A stretch of DNA of 64,000 nt from Limnephilus marmoratus (Eukaryota; Arthropoda; Insecta; Trichoptera; Limnephilidae), in the NCBI GenBank assembly GCA_917880885.1, contig OU862909.1, forward strand, positions 33,044,405 to 33,108,404. The letters run 5' to 3'. This document shows, one piece after another, positions 1-10,600 of the stretch. The stretch's first letter is position 1. Every line of letters starts with the position of its first letter. The notes under the pieces were generated by a model. The model saw only the letters and a list, made by a program, of their open reading frames with translations, had not been told where the DNA came from and did no database searches. Both the position numbers and the translations under genes were made by a program.

Positions 1-330
1 TTTCTTCAATTGATAAACGCATAAATGTGAATGCATTACTAATTAAAAACTGACAAAAATAAGGCAAATAATAGAAATTATGTTCAATTATACTAGTATA
101 ATGGTGAATTGGTCATTACAACGGAAATCATGTCCAAAAACATTAAATGAATTGCGCATAAAATACCACATGTCACAACTGAAATTTTCCCGCGAATGAA
201 AGAAAAACATGGCGGCAGCGCTTGCGCAAATCTACCAAAGTTCGATGCAGCCAACATAAATACGTCATGGTGTTATTAGTAACGTTACAGAAACAGCGTT
301 TGACGGTCACCGAACAGAAACACCGTTTAA
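1..330. other. unassigned AT-rich sequence
   Basis: No gene or repeat recognised. A short GC-richer patch (about 190-250) contains an ATG followed by only 16 codons. Confidence 0.5.
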
Positions 331-761
331 GATGAATATATACGTGAAATCCTATTTAGATACTATTTTGATTAATCTTTACGACGAATCGGCTTACAGT
401 ATGAACATCAAAAAATATGTTACGGATGAATAGAAGCTTTTACTAGCTTTTCTATGTATTAGAATTACAATAAAATTATTATTTACGTAACAAAAAATAT
501 AAGCGTAAACCACCAAAAAAATTTTTTTTTCATGACTTAACTATGAAGTAATACAAGAAACAATTTAAAAAATACCCCTTTATGGCTGAGACTATTTTTG
601 AGGTTTTATATGTTCTAACTTTTTTTCGTTCTTATAAAATTATGCACGAAATAAATAAAAACCACTTTTTCACTTACTAGCCTCGTGCAAAAAGACGCTC
701 GATTTTAAAATTTTGCAGGCATGAGATTCGAAATATTTCTAGCGTTTATATTCCTCTTAAC
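331..761 (+). repeat. 431-bp interspersed repeat, copy 1
   Basis: This segment recurs as its reverse complement at 12028-12458, also 431 bp. By eye most positions match along the whole length, with only small indels. One edge is GATGAATATATACGTGAAAT and the other ATTCCTCTTAAC; similarity stops abruptly at both. The edges are not inverted repeats of each other and no coding capacity is visible. It behaves like a dispersed mobile or duplicated element of unknown class. Confidence 0.8.
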
Positions 762-2564
762 GGTTGTTAGTTTTTTTTTAATTATTATTAAGGCTGATAA
801 TATATAAATATGCTGGAAAAAAATCCAGAAAAAAGTCCTCAGGTTTGTCTATTTGTGACGAAGCATGAAACTTGTCCCAGGTTCTACCACCATAAATATA
901 GTCTTTGAGGCAACGAATAGATTTAGCTTAGAAACCAGACGTTCTGTAAAACCTGTAATTCTTAGTTTTAATATAATTGATAACTCTATTGATAACCTAT
1001 TGCTCTCGGAATGATTTGGCTTGTAAGTGCCTGAAAACTTAAGCCGTGGTCGTCGTAAAGTTTGATTATTCTAATTATTTACCTTCGTTAGGTAGTTTTT
1101 TATGTCATTAAAATTTGCAAAAGAAACGTCAATAAATCATACAAACGCCTATTGCTTAACGAAGTCGACAGTCTGCCGAAGATGAGTCCTTCTCGAGCCT
1201 ATATTTAGGGCCCATGATCCATGATCTATGGCGACCTCTGGCTAAATTCCGGGCACGGGGTCCAGGGCATTTCAAGGCGGGCCCGGCTGTATAATTATTA
1301 GGTATGACCATTCGTAGGCGTAAACCGTACAAAGAGCGAATGCATCACGAAGATGTTAATCTTCTGTTTCTTTTGTGTTGGTCAACCGTTTCACCGCCTG
1401 GATGAGCAACTTGCATGCACATTTTTTAACTGATTTAAAACATTATTTAAAACAATTATAAAGAGATATTTCAACTCAGAATACTTAAATTTAAAAAAAA
1501 AACATATCGTCACTACCTATCCATCCATATGGAAATTATATATTTTGTTACATACACTTAACAAATAGTGTACTTTATTTTAATCTTTAATTTCTGGATT
1601 TATTTCTACGAAAGATAATTTTTTTTTAGAAAAATAAGTATATTGATTAAATGCATCCGAAGAAGTTGGGAACAGGCGTTGTGTGATGAAGCGAATCAAA
1701 TGTGTGAGTCGAACTGTCAAGAGTTTATATAACAGAAGAGTAACTATGTACTCATATGAAGGACTACCAATAGAAAGGTGTGTGGCGGTCCATCCTCTCT
1801 GCCCACTCCTTCAGCAGACGGCATGATGGTTAGTTTAGTGTTTTTTTTTCTCTTTAAATACACAGATTTTTCAATACGAGAGCTGTAGCTGGAAATGTGA
1901 GCTGGAGTTGTAAGCTTTTTCTTTCGAGTGCTGAATACTCCGTTTTCTTTAATTTGTATGGCTGTTCAAACTTATTAAAAATATCGAAACTTAAACTTAT
2001 CGAAATTATTAAAAAGTATAAATAAACTGGATTCCTTAGAAATCTTTCCTAAACCGAAACGGGTAGGTACTTACATATTTAAAAAAAACCAGCATGTAAG
2101 AGGATCATTATACCGAATCGGAATGGCGTGTTATTATTGTTATTTAGAGGCCTGTTCTTGTTTCGCATACCCGCTTATTACGGCTCCATACAAATATTCA
2201 TTTGTTTCCGATACAGACATTGATGTGTATAATTTATATGCTCAAACGCTCTATTAAATTTTATACCCGCAAAATAGAAAGGATTTCAGAGGCGCTTGTG
2301 AATTTTACACGTATCGGTACACTTTATTAAGACAGATTTATTGGAATGAAACTTGTAATTTTGCCATTAAAACGCCTAGGTACATTTTGAACAAAAACAT
2401 TTTACACTTATGAATAACTAAGTTAAACAGTCGTTATATTTTTAAAGAATTTAGAGCTAAACTTAAAACTAAAGTCAAAAACCTTTCACGTTCACCTTCA
2501 CTGCCCGCGACAATGTAAATAACTAATTGTGTAAAAAAATCATATTTGTAAGCTTTTGTAAAGG
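762..2564. other. no recognisable gene
   Basis: AT-rich sequence with scattered poly-T and poly-A runs. A GC-richer island at about 1190-1290 contains GGGCACGGGGTCCAGGGC and resembles degraded interspersed repeat, but I could not classify it. Confidence 0.4.
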
Positions 2565-2905
2565 TTTTTTTCCAGTCTGTCAAAATAAATATCAACTCTA
2601 CTTTTGCCACTAATCTTCTTATAAATGTAATACTAACAGTGATGGGGGTAGCAAATGTGAAACCGTGCAATGTCTAGTGTTTTAAATATAATGTCCACCG
2701 CGGGCAAAGCCGTATCTTTTCAAAGCATAAACTTTCTAATTAAAGCGTTTTGATCGGAAGTGACCTGCCAGGTAAGCATGTTATCTATTTGTAAATAATA
2801 AAATTAGGTAGAGTCTAAGAATTAATACTAAATTGTACAGCGCTCTTGAGGTGATTTTTCACAAAAACGGCGCTCTAAAAAAATTATCCAAATATTATTA
2901 TCATA
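2565..2905. repeat. interspersed repeat family R2, copy 1
   Basis: Direct-orientation match to 37733-38060. Shared landmarks in order are CTTTTGCC, the core GTGACCTGCCAGGTAAG, AAATAATAAAATTAG, and CTTGAGGTGATTT. The core CTGCCAG|GTAAGT-like string looks like a consensus splice donor, but no reading frame continues into it. Class unknown. Confidence 0.65.
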
Positions 2906-3258
2906 TTGACTACAAAAATAAAACAAAAATCTATTTGTATATCTATGAGCTCTGCCGTCATGAAATTTGCACAGCTTTTTCTGTCTGAAATTCCTAGGCC
3001 CATGCGTATTTTTTTCAGCTAGCATTATCATTTCTATCACGAGCTAGAATTCACTTGTTTTTTCCAAACTTGCAAGAATTTTTAAGACTTTATAATTCGG
3101 TACTTATTAGAGGTAAAAGAAAATTATAATAAAAATAGTTATAAGAAATTTCATGTTCTACATATTTGTTAAAGTATTTTAGCCAAAATTTGAACTGTAA
3201 TGAAATATTTTTGAAAATCTAGATTTTGGCGTGATTTCAGTTAGTTTTTTTTTGTAAA

Positions 3259-3432
3259 ATGGCAGCGCGAGCACAGGTGCGCCAAGATCGCCAATACTTG
3301 GATTTTACAACAAGGGATCAGTTTTATAAACTAAACATATTAAAAATTGAACTAGTGGAATACTTACGATCAGGACCGCATTTTTTCGCTAATTGCATCG
3401 ACCCATTAGTAAAAGACGTCGAAAAATATTAA
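3259..3432 (+). CDS. unrecognised 57-residue open frame
   Basis: An ATG in favourable context (aaaATGG) opens a frame of 57 codons ending in TAA. The peptide is not low complexity. It begins MAARAQVRQDRQYLDF, has a mixed charged/hydrophobic middle, and ends in a lysine/aspartate-rich segment. The first part is clearly GC-richer than its surroundings, unlike chance frames here. Downstream are T-rich sequence and repeated AATAAA units (about 3503-3525) that could serve as polyadenylation signals. I do not recognise a family. It could be a small gene, the terminal exon of a larger gene, or a fragment of a transposon protein. Confidence 0.35.
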   Translation: MAARAQVRQDRQYLDFTTRDQFYKLNILKIELVEYLRSGPHFFANCIDPLVKDVEKY

Positions 3433-3737
3433 AGTGTAATTTTTATTTTTTCGTAATTAATTCTAAGAACTGTAATTAGTTTATAACTTCATTGCTACAT
3501 TAAATAAAATAAAATAAAATATTATCAAAAGAATTTACTAAAAATATTGAGTTAATACGAAAAGCGCATGTTGTATGCCGGATGCTGCTATTATGATTAT
3601 CATTTTTACATTTCCTCGGAGCAGAGCCAAATACATAATTACTAGACCGAGTCATAGTCCAGTCAGCTCACCATCAGACAAATCCAACATAGTCCATCAA
3701 TCTGTGACACCCATGACGGGTTCCAAAATTCCGACAT
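3433..3737. other. no gene seen
   Basis: AT-rich; includes a short (AAAAT)n run at about 3503-3522. Nothing else recognised. Confidence 0.4.
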
Positions 3738-4282
3738 TTTAACTGAGACCAATTTATAAAAAACGAACATAACCAAAAATAAGAATGCAAGATTTGATCT
3801 AAGACGCATTGTCTTCTACGGCTGAGAGTAGTTAAAAGTCAATACTTTAATAATACGAGTAATAAGTAAGCTGACATAAACACAACCATTATTTTGAGTT
3901 GTCGTCAGCCTTTTAAAGAGATATTTAACTGAGACCAATTAAAAAAAACGAACATAACCAAAAATCAAAACAAAAGACTTGATCAAAGACGCGTTGTCTT
4001 CTACGGCTGAGAGCACTTATAAGTCAAAATTTTAATAATACGAGTAATAAATAAGTAAGCTGACATAAACACAACCATTATTTTAAGTTGTCGTCAGACT
4101 TTAACTTTAACTGAGACCAATTTAAAAAAAAAACGAACATAACCAAAAATCAAAACACAAGACTTGATCAAAGACGCATTGTCTTCTACGACTGAAAGCA
4201 GTTAAAAGTCAAAACATTAATAATAATAAGTAAAGCTGACATAAACACAACCATTATTTTAGTTGTCGTCAGCCTTTCAAAG
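3738..4282 (+). repeat. tandem repeat, ~184-bp unit, three copies
   Basis: Units start at about 3738, 3924 and 4106, each with TTTAACTGAGACCAATT. Each runs through CGAACATAACCAAAAAT, CATTGTCTTCTACGRCTGA, AGTAARGCTGACATAAACAC and TTGTCGTCAGCCTTT. Units differ by small indels (for example a 4-bp AATA duplication in the second). No coding potential is seen. Confidence 0.9.
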
Positions 4283-6110
4283 TGAGTTCCCACAAAGGAA
4301 AATGCAACAGATGAGAACAACGCAAGTGCGACCGTAGCCGCGGCATGAGAAAAATGCGACGGTGTGGAGAAACTGGAGAAGGAGAATCGGTAGAGGAAGG
4401 TGGGGGTGGTGGGGGATTCCCAAGGATGCAAGTCACGGAGAGCAGAGGGTCAGGAATGGGCGGGGACTCATAATTGTTCAACATATCGGCTCTCATTTAA
4501 ATGAAGATTAATAAAGACTTGCCCAGCGTGTTTAACCCGGCTAAACGAGTGGCGTCGCCGAAATTTTGATATATGATGTTATATCACGTTAACAAAACAA
4601 GAAGAAAATAATAAATTAGCTAACATATCTTCTAGTTACGACTCATTAATTAGATGTCGTAATTATTTTGAAAACGATAATATTACTTCTCCAATAATTG
4701 CTAACTCAACTTTATCAATCTAATTTGACATAAATGAATCACGGTGTATAAGCCACTATTGAAAATGTATATTAAATAAAATTAAAATAAAAAATAATAT
4801 TAGTTAGTCGGTACTCCGTGAATGAGATCCTGCAGCACACGTGCGGAAAACCACGTAGGACCGTTTTACGAATGAGAAGATTCGAAAATAATGCAAAGCC
4901 TTTGAAAGCAAGAATTTTAACAATTCGACAAAGTTAAAATTCAAGTACCGTGAATTTTCTATTCAAGTTCTGTTAATCTTCTACGTAACTTCTGTTAATG
5001 TACCCACTGTGAAAGAAGTGGCACATGAAGAAATAATAACAGACCTAGAATTTTAACACTTGTAATTTGATTAATTGTTCAAATTTTGCGAAGCAATTGG
5101 TCTCTGGGTTTAGATTATGTGGACATAACTAACAGACTTTTGAAGAAAGGAATGTCAAAAAAGGAGGTGTTAGGCGTAAGTGCATTGCAGAAATAGGGAA
5201 AAGTCCGGGAAGAGATGTCACGATGAAGAATGAAAAGTGAATCAAATAGTTAAGTTTCGTGATGTCGGAATAACAAGAGCAAGGGACGATATTTGAATGC
5301 GAATAAAACAAGGAGTATGTGCCAAAGTAGATACATCACTTTCTGCCTATGTTTGCGGAGAATTCGCGCGATATTTATTAAAAGGTGTAGATAGATAGCA
5401 ATGAAAGGCTGTAAAATACAATGACACATCCTGGACTCTTGAACACCTCGTTAAAAGTTGTATTAGGTGTTCACAACATAACAACGTGTATCAATATTTA
5501 CAGTAATTCATTCCCACGGTAAACCATTTTGTAGAAGCGTTAAATACGGAAACCGGATAAAACAGACCAGTGACAAATAGAAGATGATAAAAAAATAGGT
5601 TAAGTTAGGTTAGATTATTTATTCTCTTACTTAACTTTTCTTCAATGTTCTGTTTTTTCATGGAACCGTAAAATACTCGTACGATACGATACGTTTGTAC
5701 CCCTCAGCCAGGACCACTACTATCCCAGTGAGACCGGTACATCAGGGGGCATTGATTTGTTAGGACGTGGAACACAATCCAGCGTTGGGAGTTCTTTGGT
5801 TAGCACTGCTTTCGAATTTTTAATAGGTTTAAAACTTCAAAACAATTAGATACAAATTACGGCCAAACGATAAAAACTATACACATTTCGTACAGACTAT
5901 TTAAAACATGTTTCCAGGGATCTATTAGCAAGAAAAACCACTTAAAAGGGTAAAACGCACACGAGTCGTTAAAACGCGTCTGTCCCGCGTCACGGAGACT
6001 CCATTTCCCCTTGAACCGTAAAATACTTGCACGCATAAAAAATGTACGTTTAACCTGCGCTTAAATCAATAGTAAACATATAAAACGATAAGGAAAAAGA
6101 AATAATATTA
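4283..6110. other. no recognisable gene; GC-rich patch at 4300-4480
   Basis: 4300-4480 is GC-rich and purine-rich (GGTGGGGGTGGTGGGGGATT) and gives several overlapping short frames, none recognisable. At about 5728-5780 a segment containing GTGAGACCGGTACATCAGG recurs at 29030-29160. The rest is AT-rich and unassigned. Confidence 0.4.
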
Positions 6111-6116
6111 AGTAGC

Positions 6117-6205
6117 AGTGCGGCTATCGGGAATCGAGCACGGGCAACGGACAACGGACACCGGGTCTGGCTCTTGGGCGCGCTTATCCGCCACGGAACC
6201 CCGGC
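6117..6205 (-). repeat. possible tRNA-derived SINE head
   Basis: On the minus strand there is an A-box-like stretch (TGGCGGATAAGCGCG) followed about 40 bases later by a B-box-like CTCGATTCCC. That is the order and spacing of an internal RNA polymerase III promoter. The match to a real tRNA is poor and no second copy was found here, so this is tentative. Confidence 0.3.
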
Positions 6206-6669
6206 CTATCAAAACCGGTTTGCCGAGAACACAAACAAACTCAAAGTCTTGCCCGAAAAAAATATCAATCAAGCCAGTCGTCAAATAGACTTTATTGTGC
6301 AATCAACAATGACGATTAAGAGGGTTTAATTGCCGAACGATTAACGGCACAGGTTACGAGATCGGCTAAACGAGGAACGTCCGAAGGTAATGTACGTTTA
6401 GTTTCTTTGATTAGCCGCCGACATTGACATGATTGCGATTGTTATACAGGTATATAATACCTACCTGTTAAAACCTCTTCTTCTATCTCATAAATGACGC
6501 ACACAGCATTACAGAAAGAGAAATACCTGTAGATACAACAATCGTAACTACGTTAATCACCGCACACATATACCGATAGATTTAAACACAAATTGTCCTT
6601 ACTCTTGGTGAAATTGATAGAACATTTTCATAAATCTTTTTTTTTATTTTAAAGGAAAAAGCATAAGGC

Positions 6670-6858
6670 GTGGGTAGTAGTAATCTGGGGGTCTTTAGGT
6701 CCAGGAGTGACGGACACTTGAATCCATCCCTCCCATGGGTCAAGAGTCCGGCTAAAGAGTCAAATGGTCTTCCTCAACCGGCCTCTACCGATCCTGCCAT
6801 GCAGTCGGTGGGCAGACGCATCCGCCTTCAAAATCTGGACAAACCTCACCTTTTTTTT
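6670..6858 (-). mobile_element. fragment of the short 'GGGAGGCGG' retroposon family
   Basis: Matches the middle of the longer copies at 42578-43006 and 52950-53376 on the opposite strand. Shared parts are the GGCGGATGCGTC block, the GAGGGATGGAT block and the CACTCCTGGAC block. It lacks both family ends and lies directly against the next copy, so it is a truncated copy. Confidence 0.7.
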
Positions 6859-6862
6859 ACAT

Positions 6863-7184
6863 GAGCTCCACACAGGAGGCCTTGAGGAAAATAATTTCCA
6901 TCAGGACCTATGTCATCTTTGGGGATGCTGTGTGGAGGTTTTTTTTTAAGGAAAAGAAGGAGAGGAGAGTTCTGAGAAGGAAAATGGTTTAAGGGGTTGG
7001 TAGGAATCTGGGGTTCAGTGTGTCCTGGTCATCCGCCTCCTAGACCTAGACAAACCTCACCCCATGAACCCGGGCACCCCTGTTAAATCACCAAACGTAG
7101 CGAACCACTTGGGGTGACCTATGGCAGAGGTGTTGGTTATCCAATAAAGGTTCCCGGGGCGGCGGTACCCATTTCCGCCTCCCA
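6863..7184 (-). mobile_element. short retroposon copy sharing a LINE 3' end
   Basis: Read on the minus strand it begins TTGGGAGGCGGAAATGGGTA. It continues through CCGGGAACCTTTATTGGATA and GGGGTGCCCGGGTTCATGGG, then lacks roughly 100 bp of the middle relative to other copies. It ends with the hairpin-bearing tail: CACAGCATCCCCAAAGATGA, then a degraded GGCCCTGAGG...CCTCAGGGCC stem, GTGTGGAGCTCATG and poly-A. Similar tails end the LINE fragments at 47.5 and 32.2 kb. Confidence 0.8.
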
Positions 7185-7201
7185 AATTGATCACCTCCAC
7201 G

Positions 7202-7250
7202 AAACCTGATATCCTGCTAATTCTCCAAACGTAGTGAACCACTTGTCTTG
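7202..7250 (-). mobile_element. small fragment of the same short retroposon
   Basis: CTCCAAACGTAGTGAACCAC matches the internal CACCAAACGTAGCGAACCAC of the copy immediately downstream (6863-7184). Confidence 0.5.
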
Positions 7251-7747
7251 AGCAGATAATCAATGTCACTGGCGTGTCTGAAGGCTAGTAATTGAAAGGT
7301 CTTATAAGGCATAGATCACACTCAAAGATATTGAAATATAAGTAGATGTGCTATCTGCTGTTTTTACTATATGGGTCTGCGCTTCCGAGTGTCGCCGATA
7401 TTGTTTACCAATTAACAAATAAACTAAAAGAACAAATAATTAACGAATAAACCAAACGAACGTTAAACTAAATGAACTAAATTCTTTCCTTATTCAAAAT
7501 ATATTGTTAACCAATATTAATGCACATTTTCAAAAAATCAACGAAATTAACAAATTCTCTTTGTATGAAAACTACGCTAATTAGCGCGTAGTCCGGCGAC
7601 AGTTGCGCTGACACCATAGCATATCTTTCTGTATTTGAATATCTTTGATCACACTTCTTTATTACTTAGATTATTTGTTCTGTAATACTATGTATAAAAA
7701 TGTTACCTTACCACGTCAATCAATGTACCTAAAAAGTTGGTAACACT
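7251..7747. other. no gene seen
   Basis: AT-rich sequence without recognised elements. Confidence 0.4.
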
Positions 7748-7755
7748 GTTGCAAC

Positions 7756-8636
7756 TAGGGTTGCCATCTTCTTAAATAAAAAAGCCTGACTCTGTGCTAT
7801 ATTAGGCCGGACATTTTGCCCTAAAAGCCGGACGCACGTACGTAATTTTGGACACAACTTTTATACATAATAATAAAACATCTGTTATAAGTTACAGTTG
7901 TGTGTTAATCACCCATTAACCAGTTCAATAACAATAATATTAATCATTCTTATTTTTGTCATCATTTATTTGGCATTTATATAGAATATGTCGATAACAA
8001 AATAAAAAATATTGAGTCTTCTGTCTCTAAACTTGTCTCGTCGACTAAAAATTTTCATTAAATACATGGATATAAAATGAAACATATTTATCTTTGTGGA
8101 CAAAAACGAAAAAAAAAAATTAAATGAAATCTTGACTCCTCCAAAACATTCAAAAATTACAAAAATCTACCATTTTGTATATTTGGCTTTTTCACCTGCT
8201 TTATCCAAAACGTCGTTTTCTTTGGAAATCATTTCATGAAATTCCGGACATGTCATTTTTAAATTACACAATGTGTACATTATCTTAGCAATTATTTCTG
8301 TTTGCTTTTTTTGCGTTCATTGGTCCACTGGACGTTTATTAAAGAGAAAACTCTTTGAACATTGGCGTTATGGCCTGGAATCGCAAAGTAATATTCCGCC
8401 AATATCAGAAGTTCGGAAGACAAAACCCGCGCGAACCAAGAGGCCACCGCCTTCTCCTTAACACGTTGAGCCTTGCGTAGCTTGCGTTGCGTTCGTTCTG
8501 CAGACGCTGCGTGCCCCGCGTTACACTAACAAAAAGCCTAACAAAAGCCGTATAGGCCGGACATATAAATATTTAGCCGGACACGACCTAAAAAAGCCAA
8601 ACATGTCCGGTTAAAGCCGGACAGATGGCAACCCTA
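7756..8636. mobile_element. non-autonomous hAT-type DNA transposon
   Basis: An 881-bp element with terminal inverted repeats TAGGGTTGCCATCT. It is flanked by a perfect 8-bp direct duplication GTTGCAAC (7748-7755 and 8637-8644), which fits the hAT-type nTnnnnAn target pattern. The motif GCCGGAC or its complement recurs near both ends (about 7806, 7831, 8551, 8576, 8605, 8617), like subterminal transposase-binding repeats. The inside has no intact transposase. On the minus strand a ~50-codon frame ending at about 8171 contains NLKMTCPEFHEMI and could be a remnant of a hAT transposase C-terminus, but this is weak. Confidence 0.85.
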
Positions 8637-8644
8637 GTTGCAAC

Positions 8645-8981
8645 CAATTCTTCTTTTTCGCAAACGACGCAGGCGACAGAAAGAGAGGTTAGTTACAAGT
8701 TACAACGTAGCTATCGGCGGAACTCTTGGAGGTAGGTTTAACAATCGTAACCACGTCAATGTATTTAGCTGATAGTTTTGTTGTGACCTCTTCCTCTTTC
8801 ACATAAACGATGATTGTAATAGAAAGAGAGGTTACAGCGGAGTTCTCAGCAGCTGGACCAAACGAGTCGAACACTGATTTCTGGGAACTCAGTTAATCAA
8901 ACGTTTCTCTAACTATGCTCATCTGCGAACTTATCGCTGTAAAGGTAATGGGCACCGCTAAACATGTACCCAGGCAATTAA
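8645..8981. other. short unassigned interval
   Basis: Contains two direct copies of AGAAAGAGAGGTTA (about 8679 and 8822) and an opposite-strand CCTCTTCCTCTTTC between them. It may be a decayed small element; otherwise nothing recognised. Confidence 0.3.
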
Positions 8982-9152
8982 TTAGACAATGATTTATTGG
9001 TCGATCGGACCACGGAGCATGAAGAACACAAAAAATTAAACGAGCAACACGATTTAAATAGCAAAAAAATAATTATTGATGGAAATCGCACCAAAACAAG
9101 ACTTGACAAATTAAACAATGTTTTTCAAGACAGTTTGACGATGCTTTCGTAG
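8982..9152 (+). other. open frame of 56 codons, unidentified
   Basis: Opens just after an in-frame TAA and ends at a TAG. The peptide is highly charged (DRTTEHEEHKKLNEQH, then TKTRLDKLNN). It has no internal ATG giving a long product, so it could only be an exon or a gene remnant. No family recognised; chance cannot be excluded. Confidence 0.2.
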
Positions 9153-9519
9153 GACAAAAAAGCTATCGGACTAAGGAATCTACACCTTACAATGGCCTCT
9201 CTTAGTAAGTTACTTTATTTATGATTTACTTATTTATCTACCAAACAGAAATTCTATTTGTCTAAGCAAAAAATTAAAATTTCATTTTGAAATTTGCACT
9301 GATTTGTGTTGTGGTAGTTGTGCGTAAATGCATTTTTTTTTATCATGAGTAAAGGAGCTTTGATAAATACCGCACGTTCGATTGTTAAAAAAACCTGTGT
9401 GAAGCAAGGCAGTAACTACGAACTAATAAAGTTTTAAACACTGAGTTTTAGAAATACAATTATCACTACCTTTCAAAAAATAGTGTTCATAATAAAATAC
9501 AATCTTTTTTGTTGTGAAA
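9153..9519. other. no gene seen
   Basis: AT-rich, with a poly-T run near 9330. Nothing recognised. Confidence 0.4.
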
Positions 9520-9521
9520 AC

Positions 9522-9722
9522 CGCACAAGAGTCCCAACTACTCCCGTCTGGAGCCAGTGAGACTATAGCATCCCCAATTGGGGTATGTCGTGAGGCTGAA
9601 GGTAGTGGGGAAGGGAAGTAAATGGGAAGTGCCTGGATATTCAGATCTGGTCACCAAACGTGGCTAAAGCCATTTCAGGCAACGTTGCAATTCTGAATGT
9701 TGGTCTTTCATCAGGGCGATAC
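9522..9722 (+). repeat. interspersed repeat family F, copy 1
   Basis: Begins CCGCACAAGAGTCC and carries CGTCTGGAGCCAGTGAGACT, a GTGAGGCTGAAGGTAGTGGG purine-rich block, and TATTCAGATCTGGTCACCAA. The same order occurs at 35785-35985, 36955-37115 and 61405-61515, with a split copy around 32170-32450. It is non-coding and looks like a retroposed tail. Confidence 0.75.
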
Positions 9723-9832
9723 TGTGAGTAACTTCCACTCTAGAACGTGCCGCTAATATACTACTTGTATACAATTAATTGTGAAATAACACATATTAAT
9801 CAAATAAAACTTATTTGTCCATGCCGGGATTT
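9703..9832 (-). mobile_element. SINE 3' part, copy 1 (truncated)
   Basis: Matches 10402-10530 in the same orientation from TCTTTCATCAGGGCGATACT to CATGCCGGGATTTGAA. In this copy the match stops within the B-box region and the tRNA-like head seen at 10.5 kb is absent. It overlaps the end of the family F copy, so F and this tail may belong to one composite element. Confidence 0.65.
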
Positions 9833-10391
9833 GAATGTTGGTCTTTCAACAACACCTTTTCTCCTTCGCCTTGCCTCCGGCTACTCGACGCTGAATTCCT
9901 TAGGGTCGTCGGGTATTTCCCCCCAATCTCCCATTTACTTTTCTTTGAGGCATCACCGAGGTACCGGCTAAGGGGCGCGGAAGCTGAGTGTAGTTCACGA
10001 CTAGACCGAATGTCATGCGCATTCTTGCTGGGACTGCCAATCGATTGAAGAGGACTCCCAACCGTTTGCCATTCCCTTATTACTTATCTATTGTATCTTC
10101 TTCCCAAACAGGTGCTTGTAGGATACGCTGGATACAATCACCCAGCGCTTGCCACCTCGTGGACTTTCACCAACCTGTCCCATTGTCTTGTCTATATTTA
10201 GTCATACTAACACATATTGTATCTGTATTTCCCGCTAAGCACTTGCATACTGCTTACTAACAACGTATGCAGGGACATTGGAGGTCTAGTTTCGTTATCA
10301 AATGTAGAGTCGTTTTTACACAAAAAATTAGAGTCCTTGCAAGAGCCTTGAAGGGGAAACCATCTGTTACCTATACCAGGGCGGGTAAGTG
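9833..10391. other. GC-richer block between two direct SINE copies
   Basis: About 560 bp, noticeably less AT-rich than its surroundings, bounded on both sides by the same SINE tail in the same orientation. It gives short frames on both strands, none recognisable. It may be unrelated DNA trapped between two insertions or part of an unrecognised retrotransposon. Confidence 0.35.
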
Positions 10392-10600
10392 GTGGGTCCT
10401 CCAATGGTCTTTCACCAGGGCGATACTGTGAGTAACTTCCACTCTAGAACGTGTCGCTAATGTACTACTTTTACACAATTAATTGTGAAATAACACATAT
10501 TAATCAAATAAAATTTATTTGCCCATGCCGGGATTTGAACCCGCGACTTTCTGTTTGCTAGTCAATAGCCTTAGCCCTCGACCACGAAGGTCGTTATTTT
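10392..10600 (-). mobile_element. tRNA-derived SINE
   Basis: On the minus strand the head reads TTCGTGGTCGAGGGCTAAGG (A-box), an anticodon-arm-like GACTAGC stretch, and GCGGGTTCAAATCCCGGCA (B-box and T-arm). These are in tRNA order and spacing, most like a serine tRNA with its long variable arm lost. An AT-rich body follows (AATTAATTGTG, TTCTAGAGTGGAAGTTACTC). The acceptor stem does not pair, so this is a SINE and not a functional tRNA gene. Confidence 0.75.

Noticed and set aside
4186..4496. Two overlapping minus-strand frames of 75-81 residues
   Set aside because: They lie partly in the 184-bp tandem repeat and in a low-complexity GC-rich patch; no domain recognised.
10500..10600. Possible functional tRNA gene
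   Set aside because: A- and B-boxes are present but the acceptor stem does not pair and the anticodon arm is irregular; the body matches another SINE copy.
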